Positions 7,074 to 12,948 of a stretch of DNA of 12,948 nucleotides are shown here, one piece after another. Position numbers and translations under genes: made by a program. This DNA comes from an uncultured Eubacteriales bacterium. Lineage in GTDB: Bacteria > Bacillota > Clostridia > Oscillospirales > UBA644. Positions within the stretch are counted from its first letter, which is position 1. The number at the start of each line of letters is the position of its first letter. Below the pieces are notes generated by a model that made no database searches, had not been told where the DNA came from, and saw only the letters and a program-made list of their open reading frames with translations. The DNA is taken from assembly GCA_934481505.1 (NCBI GenBank), contig CAKSPP010000021.1, forward strand, positions 1 through 12,948, given 5' to 3'.

Positions 7074-7107
7074 AAAAAAAGCTCCGATGAAATTTCATCG
7101 GAGCTTT
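7074..7107 (-). terminator. Rho-independent terminator with perfect palindrome after ispH-rpsA
   Basis: The halves AAAGCTCCGATGAAA (7078-7092) and TTTCATCGGAGCTTT (7093-7107) are exact reverse complements, 15 bp each with no spacer; a real hairpin would open a few A-T pairs as its loop. On the minus strand it is followed by T through 7074, a seven-base run. It begins about 12 bases after the ispH-rpsA stop. The plus-strand side lacks an extended T-run, so it is directional. Confidence 0.9.
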
Positions 7108-7119
7108 GCCTTGTTTTAA

Positions 7120-9120
7120 TTATTCGGCAGTTTCAACCGAAACGCCTTCGGGGATATCCTCTTCGGAAATTTTATCCTCTTCTTCGACAGTTTCTTCAAC
7201 AACGGGCTCTTCGGGAAGAAGTGCTCTTATCGAAAGAGAAACTTTCTTGTTGTCGTAGTCGATTTCGGTGATTTTTGCTTCGACTTCGTCTCCGACGGAA
7301 ACAACGTCCGCAACATTTGCAACTCTCTTGTTGGAAAGCTGGGAAATGTGGATAAGACCGTCAATTCCGGGAATTACGCTTACGAAAGCACCGTAAGGCA
7401 TAATTTTAAGAACTTTAACGGTGATAACGTCGCCTTCGTTGTATTTCTTAATGAGTTCCCAAGGATTCTCTTCGTCGTTTTTCATTGTAAGAGAAATCTT
7501 CTTGGTGTCGGGATCGTAACTCTTAATCTTCACTTTTACTTTGTCGCCGACTTTGACATAATCGGTAACGTTCTTAACTCTTGTCCATGCGATATCGGTA
7601 ACATGGAGAAGTCCGTCTGCTCCGCCGATATTGACGAAAGCACCGAAAGAAGTGGTGGAAACAACGGTTCCTTCATATTCTTTACCGACTTCAATGCTGC
7701 CCCAAAGTTCGTCTGCGAGTTTTGCTTTTTCAGCAAGAAGAACTTCTTTCATGGAGCCGACAATCTTGCGGCGTTTGCCGTCGGTTGTCGAGATGATTTC
7801 GAATTTGACTTCTTCGCCGACATATTTGTCAAGCTCAGCATTTCTTCTGAGAGAAACGTGGGACGCGGGAATGAATACGCGAATGCCTGCGTAGTTAACG
7901 ATAAGACCGCCTTTAACGGCTTCTTTTACCTTGCCGGTAAGAACTTCTTTATTATCCATAGCAGCCTGAAGCTTTTCAAAGTTCTTTGCTGCGTCAATCT
8001 TTCTCTTTGAAAGAAGAGCCGTGCCTTCTGCGTCGTTTACTTTAACAACGATTGCTTCTACGGTGTCGCCGACCTTGACGGGATTTTCGTCATTGTCGAA
8101 TTCTTCGGTAGGGATAAAGCCGGAATGCTTGCCGCCGAGATCAATCTGTACCTCGGTGCCTGTTATAGCACTGACTGTTCCGCTGACACGCTGTCCGTTA
8201 TGTATAAACATCAACGACTCCTCAAGGGCCTGTGCGAAATCGAAGTCCTCCTCACTTGCGGTATTTTCCGATACTACATTGAGTATCTTTTCGTTTTCGT
8301 TTGCCATATAGTTAATAACCTCCTCGATTGTTTCGGCAGGCGTTGAAGCACCGCTTGACAATCCTATTTTTTTATAATTGAAAAGTGCTGGCATTTCTTC
8401 TTTTCGTTCTATCTTAACCGTCTTGCAATACTGCGAGGCGATTTCATATAGCTTGTTTGTGTTTGAGCTGTTTTTTCCGCCGATAACGACGAAAAAATCG
8501 CTCTTTTTTGCAAGTTCTTCAACCTGCTTCTGCCTTACGGAAGTTGCGTCGCAAATCGTATCCTTGACTGTTACCAACGGATTTTTTGCGGCTTCCGCGG
8601 CAAGACTGTCAAACACCTTTTTATTAAAGGTTGTCTGAGAAACCATTACAGTCGGGGTTTTGAGCTTTGAAAGAACCTCTTCAAGTTCTTCCGATGTCTT
8701 TACGATGAAACATTCACCGGGACAGTGCCCGCGTATTCCCTCGACTTCGGGGTGGTTCTTATCCCCCGCCACAATGACCGACGAATGAGAAGAGACAATA
8801 TTATGTATAAGTCTTACTCTCGGGCAAGTCATGTCAAAAACTCGGAGACCCGAATTTTCAAGGATATCGACGGTTTTTTTCGGCAGTCCGTGGGTTCTTA
8901 TAAAAACTCTCGAACCTTTGGGAATTTTATTTATATCTTCTTCGATAAAGACGTTTCTTTTTCGAAGAGCGGTATTAACATCGGGATTATGCACTATCTC
9001 ACCGAAAGTATATATCGGCGACGGATCTTTTTCAAGTTCCTTATAAAGTGCTTCAATCGTTCTTTTTACTCCGAAACAGAAGCCTATCTGCTCGGTGGTC
9101 GTTATTATCGGCTTATTCAA
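7120..9120 (-). CDS. ispH-rpsA: IspH (HMB-PP reductase) fused to four ribosomal-protein-S1-type domains
   Basis: A 666-residue two-part protein. Residues 1-275 are 4-hydroxy-3-methylbut-2-enyl diphosphate reductase, the last step of the MEP isoprenoid pathway. The three cysteines that hold the iron-sulfur cluster are C15 (GFCFGVKR), C99 (DMTCP) and C190 (DTICDATSVRQ). Substrate-site residues H44, H77, H123 and the acid E125 (HPEV) are also present. After a linker (about 276-305), four S1 RNA-binding domains lie at about 308-374, 394-460, 478-547 and 562-631, followed by an acidic tail rich in Glu (634-666). This fusion is known in clostridia. The only plausible start is TTG 9120: no ATG precedes C15, and upstream in-frame codons are unsuitable. 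It overlaps the plsC end by 8 bases, with AAAAGG about 9 bases upstream, so translation is probably coupled. It is the last gene before the terminator at 7074-7107. Confidence 0.96.
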   Translation of the reverse strand: MNKPIITTTEQIGFCFGVKRTIEALYKELEKDPSPIYTFGEIVHNPDVNTALRKRNVFIEEDINKIPKGSRVFIRTHGLPKKTVDILENSGLRVFDMTCPRVRLIHNIVSSHSSVIVAGDKNHPEVEGIRGHCPGECFIVKTSEELEEVLSKLKTPTVMVSQTTFNKKVFDSLAAEAAKNPLVTVKDTICDATSVRQKQVEELAKKSDFFVVIGGKNSSNTNKLYEIASQYCKTVKIERKEEMPALFNYKKIGLSSGASTPAETIEEVINYMANENEKILNVVSENTASEEDFDFAQALEESLMFIHNGQRVSGTVSAITGTEVQIDLGGKHSGFIPTEEFDNDENPVKVGDTVEAIVVKVNDAEGTALLSKRKIDAAKNFEKLQAAMDNKEVLTGKVKEAVKGGLIVNYAGIRVFIPASHVSLRRNAELDKYVGEEVKFEIISTTDGKRRKIVGSMKEVLLAEKAKLADELWGSIEVGKEYEGTVVSTTSFGAFVNIGGADGLLHVTDIAWTRVKNVTDYVKVGDKVKVKIKSYDPDTKKISLTMKNDEENPWELIKKYNEGDVITVKVLKIMPYGAFVSVIPGIDGLIHISQLSNKRVANVADVVSVGDEVEAKITEIDYDNKKVSLSIRALLPEEPVVEETVEEEDKISEEDIPEGVSVETAE

Positions 9121-9694
9121 GGTTGTAGACCTTTTCCATAAGCTCGCGGCTTACTCTTGTGTAATCTTCGGAAGTTGCGTCGGTGACTCCGAGCTCGTCC
9201 CATTTTATCGGCTTTCCGACTATGACATCAATGCTGTTGAAAAGCAGAAACTTTCTTTTATATTTCAAATGAACCGGCTGAACCGTGGTTTTGGTTTTAT
9301 ATGCGATCATCGCAAATCCGCCCTTGGGGTCGGAAACTTTGCCGTTTCTTATTCGGGTTCCCTCGGGAAAAATACCGAGAACACCGCCGCTTTTAAGTAT
9401 CTTGAAAGCGGTCTTTATCGCTGCAAGGTCGTTGCCGTCACGGTCGACGGGAAACGCCTGATATGCTTTTACGGCTTTTCTGACAATGGGAGTTTCGAAC
9501 AAACTCTTCTTTGCCATAAAGCGGATAACTCTGTCGAATGCGGCACTTATCAAAAAGACATCGCAATCGGAGAAGTGATTCGCGTAAACGATAAGAGGTC
9601 CGTCGGTTACGACATTTTCAAGTCCCTTGAATCTCGTTCTGTTAAAAACCTTAAAATAAAACTTAAAGAAGGCTCTTGCGAGACGGTATACCAT
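9113..9694 (-). CDS. plsC: 1-acyl-sn-glycerol-3-phosphate acyltransferase (PlsC family)
   Basis: A 193-residue membrane-associated acyltransferase expected to convert lysophosphatidic acid to phosphatidic acid in phospholipid synthesis. The catalytic HX4D motif is H40-D45 (NHFSDCD), and the glycerol-phosphate-binding motif is FPEGTR (109-114). Supporting blocks are FMAKKSLFETP (59-69) and AFPVDRDG (80-87). The N-terminus (residues 3-17) is amphipathic and basic-hydrophobic, consistent with peripheral membrane attachment; no clear full membrane span is seen. Length is at the short end of the family, as usual in Firmicutes. It starts 3 bases after the cmk stop, with AGGTGA inside the cmk end as ribosome-binding site, and its stop overlaps the ispH-rpsA start. 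Exact acyl-acceptor specificity cannot be told from sequence. Confidence 0.93.
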   Translation of the reverse strand: MVYRLARAFFKFYFKVFNRTRFKGLENVVTDGPLIVYANHFSDCDVFLISAAFDRVIRFMAKKSLFETPIVRKAVKAYQAFPVDRDGNDLAAIKTAFKILKSGGVLGIFPEGTRIRNGKVSDPKGGFAMIAYKTKTTVQPVHLKYKRKFLLFNSIDVIVGKPIKWDELGVTDATSEDYTRVSRELMEKVYNLE

Positions 9695-9697
9695 TTT

Positions 9698-10372
9698 TTA
9701 TTCACCTAATTTTTCGGAAATTATCTTCATCGCGGCATTCAGCGTATCTTCTTCCTTGAAGCCTGAATTGTCAAGCATTACGGCATCGTCGGCTTTCTTT
9801 AAGGGAGCCGTGGCTCTTGTGCTGTCCTGAATATCACGCTGTTTTATCAGTCGGAGAGTTTCGCCGTAGTCCGAATCCATACCGGAAGCAAGCTGCTCTT
9901 CGTGACGCCTTGTTGCTCTGTCTTCCGCAGAAGCCGTAAGAAAAATTTTAACGTCGGCTTTCGGAAGAATAACCGTTCCGACATCTCTGCCGTCCATTAC
10001 GATATTGTGTTCAGAAGCAATATTTCTCTGACAGTCGAGTAAAAATGCTCTGACTTCGGGAATTGCCGAAACGGCGGAAGCCGCCATGGAAACTTCTTTT
10101 GTCCTTATTTTATCGGTTATGTCGCAGCCGTTTACGAAAACATGCTGAATTCCGTCAATATGCTTAAATGAAAGTTCGATTTCGCGGAGTTTTTCTTTGA
10201 CAGTTTCGGTATCCGAGGGGCTTATTCCCGACGATATCATAAAATAACCGATACCTCTGTAAAGAGCACCTGTATCGACATAAATATAACCGAAGTGCTT
10301 TGCTATGTTCTTTGCAAGACTGCTTTTGCCTGCACCCGACGGTCCGTCGATTGCAATGTTTACCCTTTTCAA
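9698..10372 (-). CDS. cmk: (d)CMP kinase
   Basis: A cytoplasmic kinase that phosphorylates CMP and dCMP to the diphosphates. From the chosen start it has 224 residues, normal for the family. The P-loop is GPSGAGKS (10-17). Further blocks are the acceptor-site DTGALYRG (33-40), MDGRDVGT (126-133), LTASAEDRATRRHEEQ (145-160, with lid-region arginines) and RDIQDSTRATAPLKKADDA (179-197). The frame stays open upstream to another TTG at 10417, inside the yhiN end, but the family normally begins only a few residues before INIAIDGP. TTG 10372 therefore gives the expected N-terminus (MKRVNIAIDG). A GGAG lies 11 bases upstream, slightly far, so the start is less certain than the gene. It follows the yhiN stop by 16 bases and precedes plsC by 3. 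Confidence 0.95.
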   Translation of the reverse strand: MKRVNIAIDGPSGAGKSSLAKNIAKHFGYIYVDTGALYRGIGYFMISSGISPSDTETVKEKLREIELSFKHIDGIQHVFVNGCDITDKIRTKEVSMAASAVSAIPEVRAFLLDCQRNIASEHNIVMDGRDVGTVILPKADVKIFLTASAEDRATRRHEEQLASGMDSDYGETLRLIKQRDIQDSTRATAPLKKADDAVMLDNSGFKEEDTLNAAMKIISEKLGE

Positions 10373-10388
10373 AATACTGATCGCTCCG

Positions 10389-11615
10389 TTACAAACTGAA
10401 TATATCGCGAGCCGCAAGATATGCGGTCGAAAAAGCTATTTGAAGATTAAATCCGCCCGTATAGGCATCGACATCAATAACCTCGCCCGAAAAATAGAGT
10501 CCGTCGACAATTTTCGACATCATTGTTTTCGGATTTATCTCTTTGACATTCACTCCGCCTGCCGTAATTATCGCTTCCGAAACAGGACGCCGGCTTTCTA
10601 CCGTAAAAGTTAAATTTTTAATGAGATGAACAATCGTTTTCCTTTCTTCCGCCGTAATTTCATTGACCTTTTTATAGGGAGAAATTCCGGAAAGCTCGAT
10701 AATAACTGGAATCATTTTCGACGGAAGAAGATCAGAAAGAGAATTTGCGAAGTTTTTGTTTATATATTTACCGAAATCGGAAAGTAAGCGTTTATCAAGC
10801 TGTTTTTCGTCGAGAGCGGTTTTAAGGTCAAGAACAAGCCTGTCCCCTTTTTCGGAATAAGCCGAGCCGCTTAAAATCATCGGTCCAGAAACTCCGAAAT
10901 GAGTAAAAATCATTTCTCCGAAGTCTTCGTAAACGGTTTTCTCCGCTCTTTTGATTTTAAGAGCCGTGTTTTTAAGAGACAGTCCCTGAAGCGAAAGACA
11001 GATATCTTTTTCCGCAAGAACAAGAGGAACAAGGGACGCCGCAGGTTTTATAACAGTATGTCCGAACATTTCGGCAAATTTATAACCGTCGCCGTCGGAA
11101 CCTGTTTTCGGATAAGAAAGTCCTCCGGTTGCGACAAGCAGATTTTCGGAAAAAAGCGTTTCGCCGTTTGAAAGTTTTACGGAAAAGACACCGTTCGCTT
11201 TTTTTACCTCTGTGGCTTTTGCCTGTATTACGGGAATTCCGTTATTCTTAATTTTCCGGGCAAGCGATGAAACAATGTCTGAAGCCTTGTCGCTTACCGG
11301 GAAAACCCTGTTTCCTCTTTCGGTTTTGAGAGGAACGCCGAGATTTTCAAAGAAAGAAACGGTATCGTCCGCCGAAAAAGCAGAAAACGCACTGTAAAGA
11401 AATCCGGGGTTTGTCCTGACATTTTTTACAAGCCCGTCAAGATCCGTTGCATTTGTAACATTGCAGCGTCCTTTCCCCGTAATTCCGAGTTTTTTGCCGA
11501 TAATTCCGTTTTTTTCAATTATAACGGTGTCGGTTTTTCCCGAAACCGCCGCAAAGAACGCTCCGGAAGCCCCTCCGCCGATAACAATACATTTGTGTAT
11601 ATGTTGTTCTGTCAT
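10389..11615 (-). CDS. NAD(P)/FAD-dependent oxidoreductase, YhiN/HI0933 family
   Basis: A flavoprotein of 408 residues belonging to the HI0933/YhiN family, often labelled aminoacetone-oxidase-family or BaiN-like in databases. The dinucleotide-binding motif GGGASG (13-18) follows the first strand. KKLGITGKGRCNVTN (41-55) is the family hallmark. The middle contains ATGGLSYPKTGSDGDG. The C-terminus closes with YFSGEVIDVDAYTGGFN and LQIAFSTAYLAARD, the second FAD contact. The substrate is unknown for most members, and the bile-acid label BaiN should not be transferred from family membership alone. ATG 11615 is preferred over the TTG at 11630 because the shorter N-terminus fits the family; the upstream GGGAA is a weak ribosome-binding site. 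It is the first gene after the promoter at 11645-11673, and cmk follows 16 bases after its stop. Confidence 0.9.
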   Translation of the reverse strand: MTEQHIHKCIVIGGGASGAFFAAVSGKTDTVIIEKNGIIGKKLGITGKGRCNVTNATDLDGLVKNVRTNPGFLYSAFSAFSADDTVSFFENLGVPLKTERGNRVFPVSDKASDIVSSLARKIKNNGIPVIQAKATEVKKANGVFSVKLSNGETLFSENLLVATGGLSYPKTGSDGDGYKFAEMFGHTVIKPAASLVPLVLAEKDICLSLQGLSLKNTALKIKRAEKTVYEDFGEMIFTHFGVSGPMILSGSAYSEKGDRLVLDLKTALDEKQLDKRLLSDFGKYINKNFANSLSDLLPSKMIPVIIELSGISPYKKVNEITAEERKTIVHLIKNLTFTVESRRPVSEAIITAGGVNVKEINPKTMMSKIVDGLYFSGEVIDVDAYTGGFNLQIAFSTAYLAARDIFSL

Positions 11616-11644
11616 AATAGCGGTTCCCAAATATATTATATGGT

Positions 11645-11673
11645 ATTATAGCATAATGAAAAGTGAAAATCAA
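11645..11673 (-). promoter_or_regulatory. Sigma-A type extended -10 promoter for yhiN-cmk-plsC-ispH-rpsA
   Basis: On the minus strand, -35 TTGATT (11668-11673) and -10 TATAAT (11645-11650) are 17 bases apart, and TG-C precedes the -10. Transcription would start near 11638, giving a leader of about 23 bases. A second TATAAT (11635-11640) lies 4 bases further on and lacks a good -35 at normal distance. The rest of the 97-base gap up to folD (11674-11712) is AT-rich with no convincing hairpin, so some read-through from folD is possible. Confidence 0.78.
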
Positions 11674-11712
11674 TACAAAAATAATGGCTAAATTTTAACA
11701 ATTTTCAAACTA

Positions 11713-12564
11713 TCATTCTATTGTTAATTCCGCGGCTTTGAGCGTGTTTTTGAGAAGCATTGTAATCGTCATGGGGCCTACTCCTCCGGGAACGGGCGTT
11801 ATGTAAGACGCGACTTCGGAAGCCTCCGCAAAATCGACATCGCCAACAAGCTTACCCTCGGCATTCCTGTTCATTCCGACGTCGATTACAACAGCCCCCG
11901 GTTTTATCATATCGCCTTTTATCATTTCGGCTCTTCCGACAGCCACGACAAGAACATCGGCTTTCGATGTAAAGGAAGGCAAATTTTCGGTTTTGGAATG
12001 GCAGATCGTAACCGTTGCATTTTCTTTTAAGAGAAGCATTGACTGAGGCTTGCCGACGATGTTGCTTCTTCCGACAACCACGCAGTTTTTACCCGTAAGA
12101 TCGGTTCCCGAAAGTTTGATAAGCTCCATTACTCCGGCAGGAGTGCACGGCAAGAAATCAAAGTCGCCTATCATGATTTTTCCGACATTGAAAGGGTGAA
12201 AAGCGTCGACGTCTTTAAGCGGAGAAATCGTTTCGGTAACCTTTTTGAAATCTATATGTTTCGGCAGCGGTGCCTGAACGAGAATTCCGTGGATATCCGA
12301 TTTTTTATTTAATTTATCAATAAGAGAAAGAAGTTCTTCTTCGGTAGTGGTTTCGGGAAGGTCGTATTCCTCCGAAAGAAAACCAACTTCTTCACAGGCA
12401 AGCTTTTTATTGCGGACATATACTTTCGACGCAGGGTCTTCGCCGACAAGAACGACGGCAAGTCCCGGTTTCACGCCGCGGCTTATCAATTTTTCGGTAT
12501 CGGCTTTTATTTCGCTTCTTATTTTTGCAGCGAGCTTTTTCCCGTCAAGAATTACAGCACTCAT
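11713..12564 (-). CDS. folD: Bifunctional methylenetetrahydrofolate dehydrogenase/methenyltetrahydrofolate cyclohydrolase
   Basis: A 283-residue cytoplasmic enzyme interconverting 5,10-methylene-THF, 5,10-methenyl-THF and 10-formyl-THF, feeding purine and formyl-Met synthesis. Active-site Y49 and K53 lie in YVRNK (YxxxK), with EEVGF just after (58-62). Q97 is in GILVQAPLP (93-101) and D120 in KDVDAFHP (117-124). The Rossmann-type cofactor site is VVVGRSNIVGKP (162-173), and the C-terminal signature PGGVGPMT is at 259-266. Length is typical. The ATG overlaps the lgt TGA (ATGA, 4 bases), so translation is coupled to lgt; no riboswitch or separate promoter can fit between them. No terminator is visible after its stop. 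Confidence 0.98.
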   Translation of the reverse strand: MSAVILDGKKLAAKIRSEIKADTEKLISRGVKPGLAVVLVGEDPASKVYVRNKKLACEEVGFLSEEYDLPETTTEEELLSLIDKLNKKSDIHGILVQAPLPKHIDFKKVTETISPLKDVDAFHPFNVGKIMIGDFDFLPCTPAGVMELIKLSGTDLTGKNCVVVGRSNIVGKPQSMLLLKENATVTICHSKTENLPSFTSKADVLVVAVGRAEMIKGDMIKPGAVVIDVGMNRNAEGKLVGDVDFAEASEVASYITPVPGGVGPMTITMLLKNTLKAAELTIE

Positions 12565-12948
12565 TCGTCAATCTCCCCGTCTTCCGCTTCTTTTTCCGAA
12601 ATAATTTTTATATTGTTTTTCTTATCGAACTTTCCGAATCTTATAACGAAAAATGCAACAAGCCCGATAATCGCAAACACAGCGGCAAGCAGCTGATCGA
12701 TATTAACATCACCGAGTTTTAAGATATATTCCTCGACTCTCATTCCTTCAAGGAAGAATCTGCCGAGTCCGTACCAGAAAAAGTAGAGCGAGAAAACTTC
12801 GCCGTTATGTTTTCTGAATTTTCTGAAATAGATGAAAAGCAATAAAAAACCTAACGCGTTCCAGACTGATTCATAGAGAAAAGTCGGATGGAAAGGTCCG
12901 TTGCCGTTTATGGTCATACCGAAAAGACTGTCGGTTTCTCTGCCGTAA
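12561..12948 (-). CDS. lgt: Prolipoprotein diacylglyceryl transferase, C-terminal part (5' end outside window)
   Basis: Only the last 128 codons are inside the window; the N-terminal half is cut by the right edge. Lgt transfers diacylglycerol from phosphatidylglycerol to the lipobox cysteine of prelipoproteins at the cytoplasmic membrane. The visible reading frame starts YGRETDSLFGMTINGNGP and continues with HPTFLYES, the family's conserved HPxxLYE block. A membrane segment (LGFLLLFIYF) follows, then YGLGRFFLEGMR, whose Arg in GRFFLE matches an essential position of the family, and a last membrane segment (LLAAVFAIIGLVAFFVI). The end is a charged tail (KKNNIKIISEKEAEDGEIDE) expected to be cytoplasmic. 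The frame is open across the edge, so the Met at 12917 is internal, not the start. Confidence 0.93.
   Translation of the reverse strand, partial: YGRETDSLFGMTINGNGPFHPTFLYESVWNALGFLLLFIYFRKFRKHNGEVFSLYFFWYGLGRFFLEGMRVEEYILKLGDVNIDQLLAAVFAIIGLVAFFVIRFGKFDKKNNIKIISEKEAEDGEIDE

Noticed and set aside
7348..8010. 220-residue plus-strand frame opposite the S1 domains
   Set aside because: Mirrors the S1-domain coding sequence; composition is biased and no promoter or domain is visible.
10389..11615. Naming the flavoprotein baiN (bile-acid reductase)
   Set aside because: The family is broad, and no other bile-acid genes are present; neighbours are housekeeping genes.
11674..11712. Terminator or riboswitch in the gap after folD
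   Set aside because: The stretch is AT-rich without a stable GC-containing stem or a known riboswitch core.
1..12948. Defence system, mobile element, CRISPR array, tRNA/rRNA or prophage
   Set aside because: Coding density is near complete with core genes in one orientation; no repeats, transposase, integrase or RNA-gene signatures were seen.

Overview
The window is a dense, entirely minus-strand block of bacterial housekeeping genes. It reads right to left, with no mobile elements, RNA genes, CRISPR arrays or prophage genes that I can see. The content points to a low-to-medium GC Firmicute, most likely a clostridial (Oscillospiraceae/Ruminococcaceae-like) gut bacterium. The clues are an HPr kinase/phosphorylase, a WhiA regulator, a type II MurB, and above all an IspH enzyme fused to four ribosomal-protein-S1-type domains, a fusion known from clostridia. 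Species cannot be fixed from the sequence alone.

Layout in transcription order (right to left). (1) lgt (cut by the right edge) and folD overlap by ATGA; their promoter lies outside the window. (2) A strong extended -10 promoter at 11645-11673 starts a unit of yhiN-like flavoprotein, cmk, plsC and ispH-rpsA, closed by a terminator with a perfect 30-bp palindrome at 7078-7107. (3) Directly after that terminator a new promoter (7036-7064) starts hprK-murB-whiA-dnaE-orf108, closed by a hairpin plus T-run at 412-440. Promoter and terminator are both visible, so this looks like a complete five-gene operon. (4) A third promoter (349-377) starts a small membrane protein resembling ATP synthase subunit I. 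It runs off the left edge, so an atp operon may follow.

The units cover membrane and envelope building (Lgt, PlsC, IspH, MurB), one-carbon and nucleotide supply (FolD, Cmk), translation (S1 domains), replication (DnaE) and carbon/division control (HprK, WhiA). Genes inside each unit are packed with overlaps of 1, 4 or 8 bases or gaps below about 20 bases, which suggests translational coupling. Several initiation sites are non-ATG (TTG for ispH-rpsA and probably cmk).

I see no clear novel defence or mobile system. The points most worth a second look are: a small uncharacterised protein with two CxC pairs translationally coupled to dnaE; murB joined directly to whiA without the usual rapZ-yvcK pair; a DnaE with a complete PHP metal site, suggesting intrinsic proofreading; the IspH-S1 fusion in a cmk-plsC context; and an identical 13-bp leader element at two promoters.
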